The translations under genes and the position numbers were made by a program. Positions 1 to 5,111 of a stretch of 5,449 nucleotides of DNA are shown piece by piece (positions within the stretch are counted from its first letter, which is position 1; each line of letters begins with the position of its first letter). Origin of the DNA: an uncultured Lysobacter sp. (lineage in GTDB: Bacteria; Pseudomonadota; Gammaproteobacteria; Xanthomonadales; Xanthomonadaceae); assembly GCA_902805755.1 (NCBI GenBank), contig CADCUA010000607.1, positions 1 through 5,449 on the forward strand. Direction: 5' to 3'. The notes under the pieces are model-generated. The model saw only the letters and a list, made by a program, of their open reading frames with translations. It was not told where the DNA came from and made no database searches.

Positions 1-76
1 TCGCATGCCACAGCACGGTGGCGAGCATGCCGAACAGGTTCAGCCCGGCGACCGTGGTGAGCGTGACGGTGTCCAT
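1..76 (-). CDS. fliR: Flagellar export-gate protein FliR, N-terminal fragment (3' end off window)
   Basis: FliR is an inner-membrane subunit of the flagellar type III export gate; with FliP and FliQ it forms the helical pore complex. Only the first 25 codons are present, reading MDTVTLTTVAGLNLFGMLAT and then VLWHA; the frame is open to the window edge. The short hydrophobic start leading into a Leu-Trp pair resembles the first helix of FliR, but the fragment is too short to identify alone. The call rests mainly on position directly after fliQ, where fliR is expected. The ATG at 76-74 is the only ATG, GTG or TTG in this frame downstream of the fliQ stop. It lies 46 nt past that stop and lacks a clear Shine-Dalgarno sequence. 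Its first base overlaps the TGA of a possible 13-codon minicistron (TGATG), so translation may be coupled. Confidence 0.82.
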   Translation of the reverse strand, partial: MDTVTLTTVAGLNLFGMLATVLWHA

Positions 77-122
77 CAGCGACAGCCAGAGCCGGCAGCA
101 CGCAAGCTCGCGCCCATCGGTG

Positions 123-392
123 TCAGCCGATCAGGTGCGGGATGCGCTGGAACAGTTCGGTCGTGAACGCGACCAGCCGGCCCAGCAGGAAATGCCCGGT
201 CAGTGCCAGCGTCGCGGTCAGCGCGATCGCCTTCACCACGAAGCCGATCGTCTGCTCGTTGATCTGCGTCGCGGCCTGGATGATGCCGACGAGCACGCCG
301 ACGGCGAGCACGGCGAGCAGCGGCGGGGCGCCGAGCAGCAGCGCCATCTGCAGGCCGCGGCTGATTTCGGTAAGAGCGGTTTCGGGCGTCAT
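123..392 (-). CDS. fliQ: Flagellar export-gate protein FliQ
   Basis: FliQ is a small inner-membrane protein of the flagellar type III export gate; several copies pack around the FliP/FliR pore. The product is 89 residues, the usual family length. It begins MTPETALTEI and has two hydrophobic segments, at about residues 15-38 and 50-75. They are joined by the family's signature loop QAATQINEQTIGF (39-51). The ATG at 392-390 is preceded by TGAGG with an 8-nt spacer; this SD overlaps the TGA stop of fliP, and the genes are 10 nt apart, suggesting coupled translation. Nothing looks truncated or mutated. The homologous virulence-secretion subunit (SctS family) is the only realistic alternative, and the flagellar neighbours exclude it. 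Confidence 0.97.
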   Translation of the reverse strand: MTPETALTEISRGLQMALLLGAPPLLAVLAVGVLVGIIQAATQINEQTIGFVVKAIALTATLALTGHFLLGRLVAFTTELFQRIPHLIG

Positions 393-402
393 CGCGTCGG
401 CC

Positions 403-1284
403 TCAGGCGGGATTGAAGCTGGCGGCGAGCGAGCCGACCACGAGCACCCAGCCGTCGACGAGCACGAACAGCAGGATCTTGAACGGCGCCGAGATCAGCA
501 TCGGCGAGAGCATCATCATGCCCATCGACATCAGCACGCTGGCGACGACGAGGTCGATGATCACGAACGGGATGTAGATCAAAAACGCGATCTCGAACGC
601 GGTCTTGAGCTCGCTGGTCAGGAACGACGCGGCGAGCACGCCGAACGGCACGTCCTGCGGCGTCGCGTACGGGCCGGAGTTCGACAGGCCCGCGAACGTC
701 ATCAGGTCGGTCTCGCGCACCTGCGCCAGCATGAAATCGCGGAACGGGCCCGACGCGGCGGTCCATGCGCTGCGGAAATCCATCTGGTCATTGAGGTAAG
801 GCGCGATGCCGGCTGCCCACGCCGCATCGAACGTCGGCGTCATCACCATGAAGGTCAGAAACAGCGCGAGCGCGAGCAGCACCTGGTTGCCGGGCGTCTG
901 GCCGGTGCCCAGCGCCTGCCGCAGCAGCGCGAGCACGATGATGATGCGAGTGAACGCGGTGACGCCGAGCAGCGCCGCCGGCAGCAGCGTGATGCCGGTC
1001 ATCAGCAGCAGCACCTGCAGCGGCATGCTCACCGGCTCGCCGCCGATATTGCCCACGTTGACCGCAGGCAGCGGCTGCGTCGCTGCGGCTGCCACACCGG
1101 CAGCAGGTGCAGGCGCGACCGCGGGATTCTGGCGCGTAGGCGCTGTGGCCGGCGCCGTGGCTGCCGGCGCCTGCGTTGCGGGACGCGTGGTGATCGTCTG
1201 CGCCATGGCGGGCGCGGCGATCAGTGCGAGCACGAGCAGCAGGGCGCCGAACAGGCGTAGCGCCCAGGTCGAAACAAGATTCAT
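403..1284 (-). CDS. fliP: Flagellar export-gate protein FliP with extended Ala/Pro/Thr linker
   Basis: FliP is the main pore-forming subunit of the flagellar type III export gate in the inner membrane. The 293-residue product starts with a cleavable-looking signal peptide (residues 1-28, ending AMA before Q29), as is usual for FliP. A low-complexity Ala/Pro/Thr/Gln stretch follows at about 30-75. The conserved domain begins near residue 78. Recognisable blocks are FTRIIIVLALLRQALGTGQ (111-129), FRDFMLAQVRETDL (181-194), VPFGVLAASFLTSELKTAF (212-230), IYIPFVIIDLVVAS (236-249) and the C-terminal PFKILLFVLVDGW (267-279). Four membrane segments are likely, near 90-115, 133-150, 230-252 and 266-287. 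The protein is some 40-50 residues longer than typical FliP (about 245-250), and the linker accounts for the excess. The ATG overlaps the fliO stop (ATGA, 1281-1284), so translation is probably coupled. Confidence 0.97.
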   Translation of the reverse strand: MNLVSTWALRLFGALLLVLALIAAPAMAQTITTRPATQAPAATAPATAPTRQNPAVAPAPAAGVAAAATQPLPAVNVGNIGGEPVSMPLQVLLLMTGITLLPAALLGVTAFTRIIIVLALLRQALGTGQTPGNQVLLALALFLTFMVMTPTFDAAWAAGIAPYLNDQMDFRSAWTAASGPFRDFMLAQVRETDLMTFAGLSNSGPYATPQDVPFGVLAASFLTSELKTAFEIAFLIYIPFVIIDLVVASVLMSMGMMMLSPMLISAPFKILLFVLVDGWVLVVGSLAASFNPA

Positions 1285-1994
1285 GCTTTCTTTCCGAAAT
1301 GCTGCGCCAACAGCTGCGCGAACTGTGGCGTCGCGGCTGCATCGGCCTCGGGCAACGGCTCGGTGAGCGTGTGCAGCGTGCGCGTACCGCCGGGGCCGAC
1401 GCCGAGCAGCAACTGGGTCTGGCCGACCTCGACCACGACCACGCGCTCGCGCGCGCCGATCGGCAGCGAGGCGACCAGACGCAGGCCGTTGTTGCCCGCG
1501 CCGCGGCCGAAGCCGGGCATGCGCTTGGCCATCCAGCCCAGCGCGAGGATCAGTCCGATGACCAGCAGCAGCGCGAACACGGTGCCGCCCAGCGAACCGG
1601 CCGGCGTGGGCGCCTCGCCAATCGCGGGGCGCGCAGGCACCTGCGTGGTGGCAGGATTCTTGGTCGCCGGCGCCTGAATCGAGGTGATCGGCGAGGCGGG
1701 CGCGGCGGCAACGCTGGTTGTATCAGCGGCTGCAGCAGCGACGGGCGCTGCCGTTGGAGTGTGGGTCGGCTGCACAGCCGCTGCCGGCGGTGCGGTTTGC
1801 GTGGCATCGGCCACGACCGCGGATGCCGACGCAGGCGTGCTCTTCGCGTTCGCGTCCGTCTGCGATGCCTTGCTGCCGGATGAGCTCGCAGTGGCAGGCG
1901 CCACCGTGTCTTTCGCTCGCGGTTGCGTCGCAGCAGGCGTTACCGCCGGTTGGTCATCCATTACCGCATCCATTGCCGGGCCGATCCCGCTCAT
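1281..1994 (-). CDS. fliO: Flagellar export-gate assembly protein FliO with long N-terminal low-complexity region
   Basis: FliO is a bitopic inner-membrane protein that helps FliP assemble into the flagellar export gate. The 237-residue product has one membrane helix (about 134-156, LGGTVFALLLVIGLILALGW), a basic edge (MAKRMPGFGR) and a cytoplasmic domain. The motif LRLVASLPIGARERVVVVEV (171-190) followed by QTQLLLGVGPGGTRTL (192-207) is the FliO/FliZ-type beta domain. The 130 residues before the helix are Ala/Pro/Thr/Ser-rich with no obvious signal peptide and would lie in the periplasm if topology matches E. coli FliO. Typical FliO proteins are only about 120-150 residues, so this extension is unusual. 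I chose the ATG at 1994-1992 because AAGG lies 5 nt upstream, overlapping the fliN stop; a further in-frame ATG at 2042 lies inside fliN and is unlikely. The identity is secure from the C-terminal domain and position between fliN and fliP. Confidence 0.92.
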   Translation of the reverse strand: MSGIGPAMDAVMDDQPAVTPAATQPRAKDTVAPATASSSGSKASQTDANAKSTPASASAVVADATQTAPPAAAVQPTHTPTAAPVAAAAADTTSVAAAPASPITSIQAPATKNPATTQVPARPAIGEAPTPAGSLGGTVFALLLVIGLILALGWMAKRMPGFGRGAGNNGLRLVASLPIGARERVVVVEVGQTQLLLGVGPGGTRTLHTLTEPLPEADAAATPQFAQLLAQHFGKKA

Positions 1995-1998
1995 GCCG

Positions 1999-2003
1999 AC
2001 CTT
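1999..2003 (-). promoter_or_regulatory. Ribosome binding site of fliO (decides its start)
   Basis: On the minus strand the junction reads TAAGGTCGGCATG: the TAA stop of fliN is built into an AAGG Shine-Dalgarno core, 5 nt before the ATG at 1994. This favours that ATG over the in-frame one at 2042 and suggests re-initiation by ribosomes finishing fliN. Confidence 0.6.
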
Positions 2004-2331
2004 AACGCAGTCGCTTGATGCGCTCGGACGGGCTGACCACATCGGTCAGGCGTACGCCGAAACGATCGTTGACGACCACCACTTCGCCCTGTGCGATCAG
2101 CGTGCCGTTGACGTACACGTCCAGCGGTTCGCCCGCGCCGCGCTCGAGCTCGACCACCGAGCCCTGGTTGAGCTGCAACAGGTTGCGGATCGGAATGCGT
2201 GTGCGGCCAACCTCGAGCGAGAGTGACACCGGCACGTCGAGGATGACGTCCAGGTTGAGTTCGGATGACGAGCTGCCATCGGCAGTCAGCGAATCGAAGG
2301 CGGCGCGCGCGGCGGAATCGGAAGCGTTCAT
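2002..2331 (-). CDS. fliN: Flagellar motor switch protein FliN
   Basis: FliN forms the lower part of the flagellar C-ring, with FliM, and docks the FliH/FliI export ATPase complex. The 109-residue product is nearly all SpoA (FliMN_C) domain, from about residue 26 to 104. The block LDVILDVPVSLSLEVGRTRI (27-46) is followed by IRNLLQLNQGSVVELER (48-64), EPLDVYVNGTLIAQGEVVVV (68-87) and NDRFGVRLTDVVSPSERIK (88-106). These are classic FliN signatures. The N-terminal tail of about 25 residues is short and Ser/Ala-rich; E. coli FliN has a longer one (137 residues total). The frame remains open upstream into fliM, but the ATG at 2331 overlaps the fliM stop as ATGA and begins where the FliN-like sequence begins. 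The upstream frame encodes only Arg-rich shadow sequence. Confidence 0.97.
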   Translation of the reverse strand: MNASDSAARAAFDSLTADGSSSSELNLDVILDVPVSLSLEVGRTRIPIRNLLQLNQGSVVELERGAGEPLDVYVNGTLIAQGEVVVVNDRFGVRLTDVVSPSERIKRLR

Positions 2332-3329
2332 GGGGAGGATCCAAAATCCGGGGTCAGGGAGCGCGGCGTCTTGACCGCGGTGATCTTGATGGCGTTGCGT
2401 CCGTTGTGGACGCCGAATTCGCCGGTGAATACGTGTTCGTTCTCGACGTGCAGCGGCACTGTCGCCTGCAGGTCGATCGGGATCACGTCGCCGACCTTGA
2501 GCTTGCACAGCTCGCGCAGCGTGATCGTGCGTCGCGCGATCGTGCTGCTCAGCTCGACCTCCGCGTCCTGCAACTGCGCGCGCAATGCATGCGTCCAGTT
2601 CTCGTCCTTTTCGACGCGGTCGCTCTGTACGCCGGCATCGAGCAGTTCACGGATCGGCTCGAGCATCGACCACGGCAGCGCGACGTGCAGCTCGCCGCCG
2701 CCGCCTTCGAGCTCGACGTTGAAGCGGCATACGGCGATGAACTCGCGCGGTCCGATGATGTTCGCGAAATGCGGGTTGACTTCGGAGTTCACGTATTCGA
2801 ACTCGACCGGCATCACCGGCGCCCACGCATCGGTCAGGTCCGCGAACGTCTGCTTCAGCAGCAGCTGGATCACGCGCATTTCGGTGGCGGTGAATTCACG
2901 GCCTTCGATACGCGTGTGGTACTTGCCGGAGCCACCGAAGAAGTTGTCGACGACGGTGAACACCAGGCGCGGCTCGAACACGATCAGCCCGGTGCCGCGC
3001 AGCGGCTTCATCTTGATGAGGTTGAGGTTGTTCGGCACCTGCAGCGAATGCATGTATTCGCCGAAGCGGATCAGGTCGATGCCGCGCACCGACAGGTCCG
3101 CCGAACGGCGCAGCAGGTTGAACAGGCCGACACGCCACGTGCGCACGAAGCGCTCGTTGATCATCTCCAGCGTCGGCAGCTTGCCGCGGACGATGCGGTC
3201 CTGGCTGGCGAAGTCGTAACTGCGCGCCTCGCCCGGTGCAACCGGCGGTTCCTCGGTCTCGACCGCGCCGATGTCGACGCCGTGGAGAAGGGCGTCGATC
3301 TCGTCCTGGGACAGCAGATCGCTCATCAT
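2328..3329 (-). CDS. fliM: Flagellar motor switch protein FliM
   Basis: FliM is the C-ring protein that binds phosphorylated CheY and reverses flagellar rotation. The 333-residue product matches the usual length (E. coli 334). The N-terminal CheY-P-binding segment LSQDEIDALLHG (6-17) is intact, followed by an acidic/Pro linker. The middle CheC-like domain spans about 40-235 and contains the conserved loop NFFGGSGKYHTRIEGREFT (129-147), including the GGxG that contacts FliG. A C-terminal SpoA domain (about 250-325) packs against FliN. Two consecutive ATGs occur. The first (3329) is 8 nt after AAGGA, the second 11 nt, so the first is preferred. The SD overlaps the TAA of fliL, 11 nt upstream. 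The intact CheY site implies that the organism has chemotactic control of this motor. Confidence 0.98.
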   Translation of the reverse strand: MMSDLLSQDEIDALLHGVDIGAVETEEPPVAPGEARSYDFASQDRIVRGKLPTLEMINERFVRTWRVGLFNLLRRSADLSVRGIDLIRFGEYMHSLQVPNNLNLIKMKPLRGTGLIVFEPRLVFTVVDNFFGGSGKYHTRIEGREFTATEMRVIQLLLKQTFADLTDAWAPVMPVEFEYVNSEVNPHFANIIGPREFIAVCRFNVELEGGGGELHVALPWSMLEPIRELLDAGVQSDRVEKDENWTHALRAQLQDAEVELSSTIARRTITLRELCKLKVGDVIPIDLQATVPLHVENEHVFTGEFGVHNGRNAIKITAVKTPRSLTPDFGSSP

Positions 3330-3340
3330 CGAAGCGGTCC

Positions 3341-3826
3341 TTACTGGGTCACGAGGCTGGTGAAGTACAGCGCTTCGAGCTTGCCCGGGACCTTCTCGGC
3401 CTTGAGCAGCGCGCGCACTTCGGCAAGCGCCTGCTTCTGCAGTTTTTCCTTGCCGGGGCGGTCGGTCAGGGCCGATGCCGACTGCGTGCCGAACAGCAGC
3501 AGCAGGCGGTTGCGGATCGCCGGCGCGTGCAGCTCGAGCGCCTTGAACGTTTCCGGATCGCGCGTCATGAGCTGCACATCAGCCTGCAGGTAGCGCGAGG
3601 AATCCGCGTCGGCGAGGTTGACCACGAACGATGGCGTCAGCGCGTAATACTGCGCCGGCAGCGCGGCTGCGGCTTCAGCCTTCGCCTTGGCGGAGTCGTC
3701 CTTGCCACCCATCAGCACGAACGCGCCACCGCCACCGGCAGCGAGCAGGAAAGCTGCGCCGATGCCGATCAACAGGCCCTTCTTGCTCTTCTTGGGCTCG
3801 GTAGAAACTTCTTTCTTTGCGGACAC
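3341..3826 (-). CDS. fliL: Flagellar basal-body-associated protein FliL (GTG start)
   Basis: FliL is a single-pass inner-membrane protein that surrounds or supports the stator units and aids torque under load. The 161-residue product has a short Lys-rich cytoplasmic tail (MSAKKEVSTEPKKSKK), one membrane helix (about 17-39, rich in Leu, Gly and Ala) and a linker. The periplasmic domain (58-161) carries the family motif YALTPSFVVNL (61-71) and ends FTSLVTQ, as FliL proteins typically do. The start is non-ATG. I chose GTG at 3826-3824 because GGAG lies 8 nt upstream at 3838-3835, and because the predicted sigma-54 transcript starts near 3849. A TTG start at 3853 would then be upstream of the transcript and has no clear SD. 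GTG at 3835 is also in frame but directly abuts the SD. The identity is firm; the start is likely but not proven. Confidence 0.94.
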   Translation of the reverse strand: MSAKKEVSTEPKKSKKGLLIGIGAAFLLAAGGGGAFVLMGGKDDSAKAKAEAAAALPAQYYALTPSFVVNLADADSSRYLQADVQLMTRDPETFKALELHAPAIRNRLLLLFGTQSASALTDRPGKEKLQKQALAEVRALLKAEKVPGKLEALYFTSLVTQ

Positions 3827-3834
3827 GCGGCGCA

Positions 3835-3838
3835 CTCC
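3835..3838 (-). promoter_or_regulatory. Ribosome binding site of fliL (decides its GTG start)
   Basis: GGAG on the minus strand, with the 8-nt spacer TGCGCCGC before GTG at 3826. It is the only good Shine-Dalgarno core near the 5' end of fliL and supports a 161-residue protein beginning MSAKKE. Confidence 0.6.
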
Positions 3839-3859
3839 AGGCAGGTTCGCCAAGGGCAG

Positions 3860-3875
3860 TGCAAGCGGTGTGCCG
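3860..3875 (-). promoter_or_regulatory. Predicted sigma-54 (RpoN) promoter of the fliL operon
   Basis: The minus strand reads CGGCACACCGCTTGCA. This matches the sigma-54 consensus TGGCAC-N5-TTGCW except for the first base. The invariant GG (3874-3873) and GC (3862-3861) are separated by exactly 10 bases, as required. Counting from the -12 C, transcription would start near 3849, giving a leader of about 23 nt that contains the fliL ribosome binding site. In Pseudomonas aeruginosa the fliLMNOPQ-flhB unit is a sigma-54/FleQ-dependent (class II) operon, so this position fits known polar-flagellum regulation. The site is inferred from sequence only. Confidence 0.72.
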
Positions 3876-3946
3876 AAAGCGTCGGCGGAGGCGTGCCGGA
3901 GTTTTGGCGCGGGGCTGAACAGGCGTCGCGCCGGGATGCCGGCGCT

Positions 3947-3999
3947 TGTGCCCGGAGTTCGCCGAACTGTGCCCCGTGGCCCTCACGTGGTCGGGCACA
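3947..3999. repeat. Cluster of TGTGCCC repeats and a palindrome upstream of the fliL promoter
   Basis: TGTGCCC occurs on the plus strand at 3947-3953 and again at 3968-3974, starting exactly 21 bases apart (two helical turns). It occurs inverted as GGGCACA at 3993-3999. Between the two direct copies is the palindrome AGTTCG-C-CGAACT (3956-3968). The cluster lies about 75-125 bp upstream of the -24 element, in the range where sigma-54 activators such as FleQ or NtrC-type proteins bind. No known operator consensus is matched, so the regulatory role is conjecture. The inverted pair (3968-3974 with 3993-3999) could alternatively form an RNA stem. Confidence 0.4.
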
Positions 4000-4021
4000 T
4001 GGCGCGGTGCGAAAGCGGTTT

Positions 4022-4041
4022 CGCCCGGTGTGCACCGGGCG
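4022..4041 (-). terminator. GC-rich hairpin just after fliK (possible terminator or mRNA-stabilising stem)
   Basis: A perfect inverted repeat, CGCCCGGTG-CA-CACCGGGCG on the minus strand, begins 8 nt after the fliK TAA. The symmetry gives 9 bp; with a realistic 4-nt loop the stem is 8 bp. No U-tract follows (the next bases are AAACCGC), so it is not a textbook intrinsic terminator. It may attenuate transcription between fliK and the separately promoted fliL unit, or protect the 3' end of the upstream mRNA. Confidence 0.4.
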
Positions 4042-4049
4042 CGGCGGGC

Positions 4050-5111
4050 TTACGCGTATTCGTCCAGCAGGCGGCGGCTGCGCAGTGGCGTAACCGTGGC
4101 GCGCGCGGTGTCGGCATCGCCCTCGTCCATGCGCGCCGCGTTAGGTGCGTCGGTGCCGGAACCCTGGCCGGAGCGTTGCTGCCCCACGTCTGCATGCGCG
4201 AGCTGCAGGCCGTGCTGGCCCATCATGTCGCGCAGGCGGTTGAAGCTGGCTTCCAGCGCCTGCCGGACTTCGGGCTGCGCGCTGAAGAATTCGGCGGTGA
4301 CTTTCGCGCCGTCGAGCTGCAGGCGCACATCGATCGTGCCCAGGTGGTCGGGGCTGACGCGGATGTCGGCACGTCCCAGTCGCTGATCGGCCATCCAGAC
4401 GATGTTGTCGCCGAATGCATCGTCGTAACCCGCCTGCGCGTTCGCCGGTTGGGCAAGCGGCGTCGGCAGCACCGGCGCGCTCTCGGTTCGTGCGGTCGAA
4501 AGCGCGGTGCTGAAGGACGCGGCCGGGTTGACGCCATCGATGGCGGCTGTCGCTTCGCCCGCCGCTGCGAATGCATCGACGCCGCTGTCGCGCGCCGGTG
4601 CATCGCCCAGGGCCGCCAGCGCGAGCGCTGCGGGGTCGGGTGCCGCGGTGGGCGGTGCAGCCGCCGCAAGCGGGAACTGCAGCGCGGTTGCCGAAGCTGG
4701 TGTGCGTGCGGAGCCGTTCGCTGCCGCGTTGATCCCGGCTGCGGCAGCGGCGGTTGCCGCAAGCTCGGGCGTGGCGGCCGCAGTGGCCGTCAGTGCCTGT
4801 GGCAAAGAGGCAAGCAGCGAGAGCAGTTGGTCCGGTAGTCCGGCCGGTGCCGCCGCGTCTTCGCGCGCATCGCGCGTCGCCGTTTCCGGTTGCGCGCTTG
4901 TGGCGCCTGCCTCGGGCGCGACGGTTTCACCCGCGCGCGGCGTGGATGGCGTGGAAGGTTTCGCGCTGCCCTCGTCCAGCATGCGGTCGAAAGACGTGCC
5001 GGACGCATCGGCCTTGCCATCGCCCGAACGCGGCTTCGCCGGGCTCGGGGCTCCGCTCGCAGGCGCGGACGGTGCCGGCGACATGAGCATTGCGGCACCG
5101 GACGCGGTCAT
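4050..5111 (-). CDS. fliK: Flagellar hook-length control protein FliK
   Basis: FliK is a secreted molecular ruler: it measures the hook during export and then switches the export gate (FlhB) from hook to filament substrates. The 353-residue product has the usual two-part design. Residues 1 to about 225 are disordered, Ala/Pro/Thr/Ser-rich ruler sequence. Residues about 232-311 form the Flg_hook domain, with RVSPDHLGTIDVRLQLDG (251-268), KVTAEFFSAQPEVRQALEAS (270-289), FNRLRDMMGQHGLQLAHADV (290-309). The tail after 311 is polar and charged, ending LLDEYA. The ATG at 5111 overlaps the fliJ stop (ATGA), and GGAG lies 7 nt upstream at 5122-5119. FliK N-terminal regions diverge quickly, so the identification rests on the C-terminal domain plus its place between fliJ and fliL. 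Confidence 0.94.
   Translation of the reverse strand: MTASGAAMLMSPAPSAPASGAPSPAKPRSGDGKADASGTSFDRMLDEGSAKPSTPSTPRAGETVAPEAGATSAQPETATRDAREDAAAPAGLPDQLLSLLASLPQALTATAAATPELAATAAAAAGINAAANGSARTPASATALQFPLAAAAPPTAAPDPAALALAALGDAPARDSGVDAFAAAGEATAAIDGVNPAASFSTALSTARTESAPVLPTPLAQPANAQAGYDDAFGDNIVWMADQRLGRADIRVSPDHLGTIDVRLQLDGAKVTAEFFSAQPEVRQALEASFNRLRDMMGQHGLQLAHADVGQQRSGQGSGTDAPNAARMDEGDADTARATVTPLRSRRLLDEYA

Noticed and set aside
142..1260. A 372-codon plus-strand open frame antisense to fliQ and fliP, rich in His, Glu and Arg.
   Set aside because: It mirrors the codons of well-conserved FliQ and FliP; its composition is that of a complement-strand shadow and no SD or domain supports it.
1281..2042. 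A longer FliO starting at ATG 2042.
   Set aside because: It would overlap fliN by about 40 bases, while the ATG at 1994 has AAGG at an ideal 5-nt spacing.
2265..3593. A 442-codon open frame on the plus strand, antisense to fliM and part of fliL.
   Set aside because: Its product is Arg/Gln/Asp/Leu-rich without recognisable domains; long antisense frames are expected opposite GC-rich genes, and the minus-strand frame encodes an unmistakable FliM.
3341..3853. A longer FliL starting at TTG 3853.
   Set aside because: There is no good SD, TTG is a rarer start, the added residues MANLPGVRR are not FliL-like, and the predicted transcript would begin downstream of it.
3984..3989. The palindrome CACGTG in the intergenic region.
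   Set aside because: A 6-bp palindrome is expected by chance in GC-rich DNA, and no bacterial flagellar regulator is known to me to use it.
3687..4838. A 383-codon plus-strand open frame crossing the fliK-fliL gap.
   Set aside because: It is Gly/Arg/Cys-rich, overlaps coding sequence at both ends on the other strand, and has no family resemblance; it also runs through the predicted promoter.
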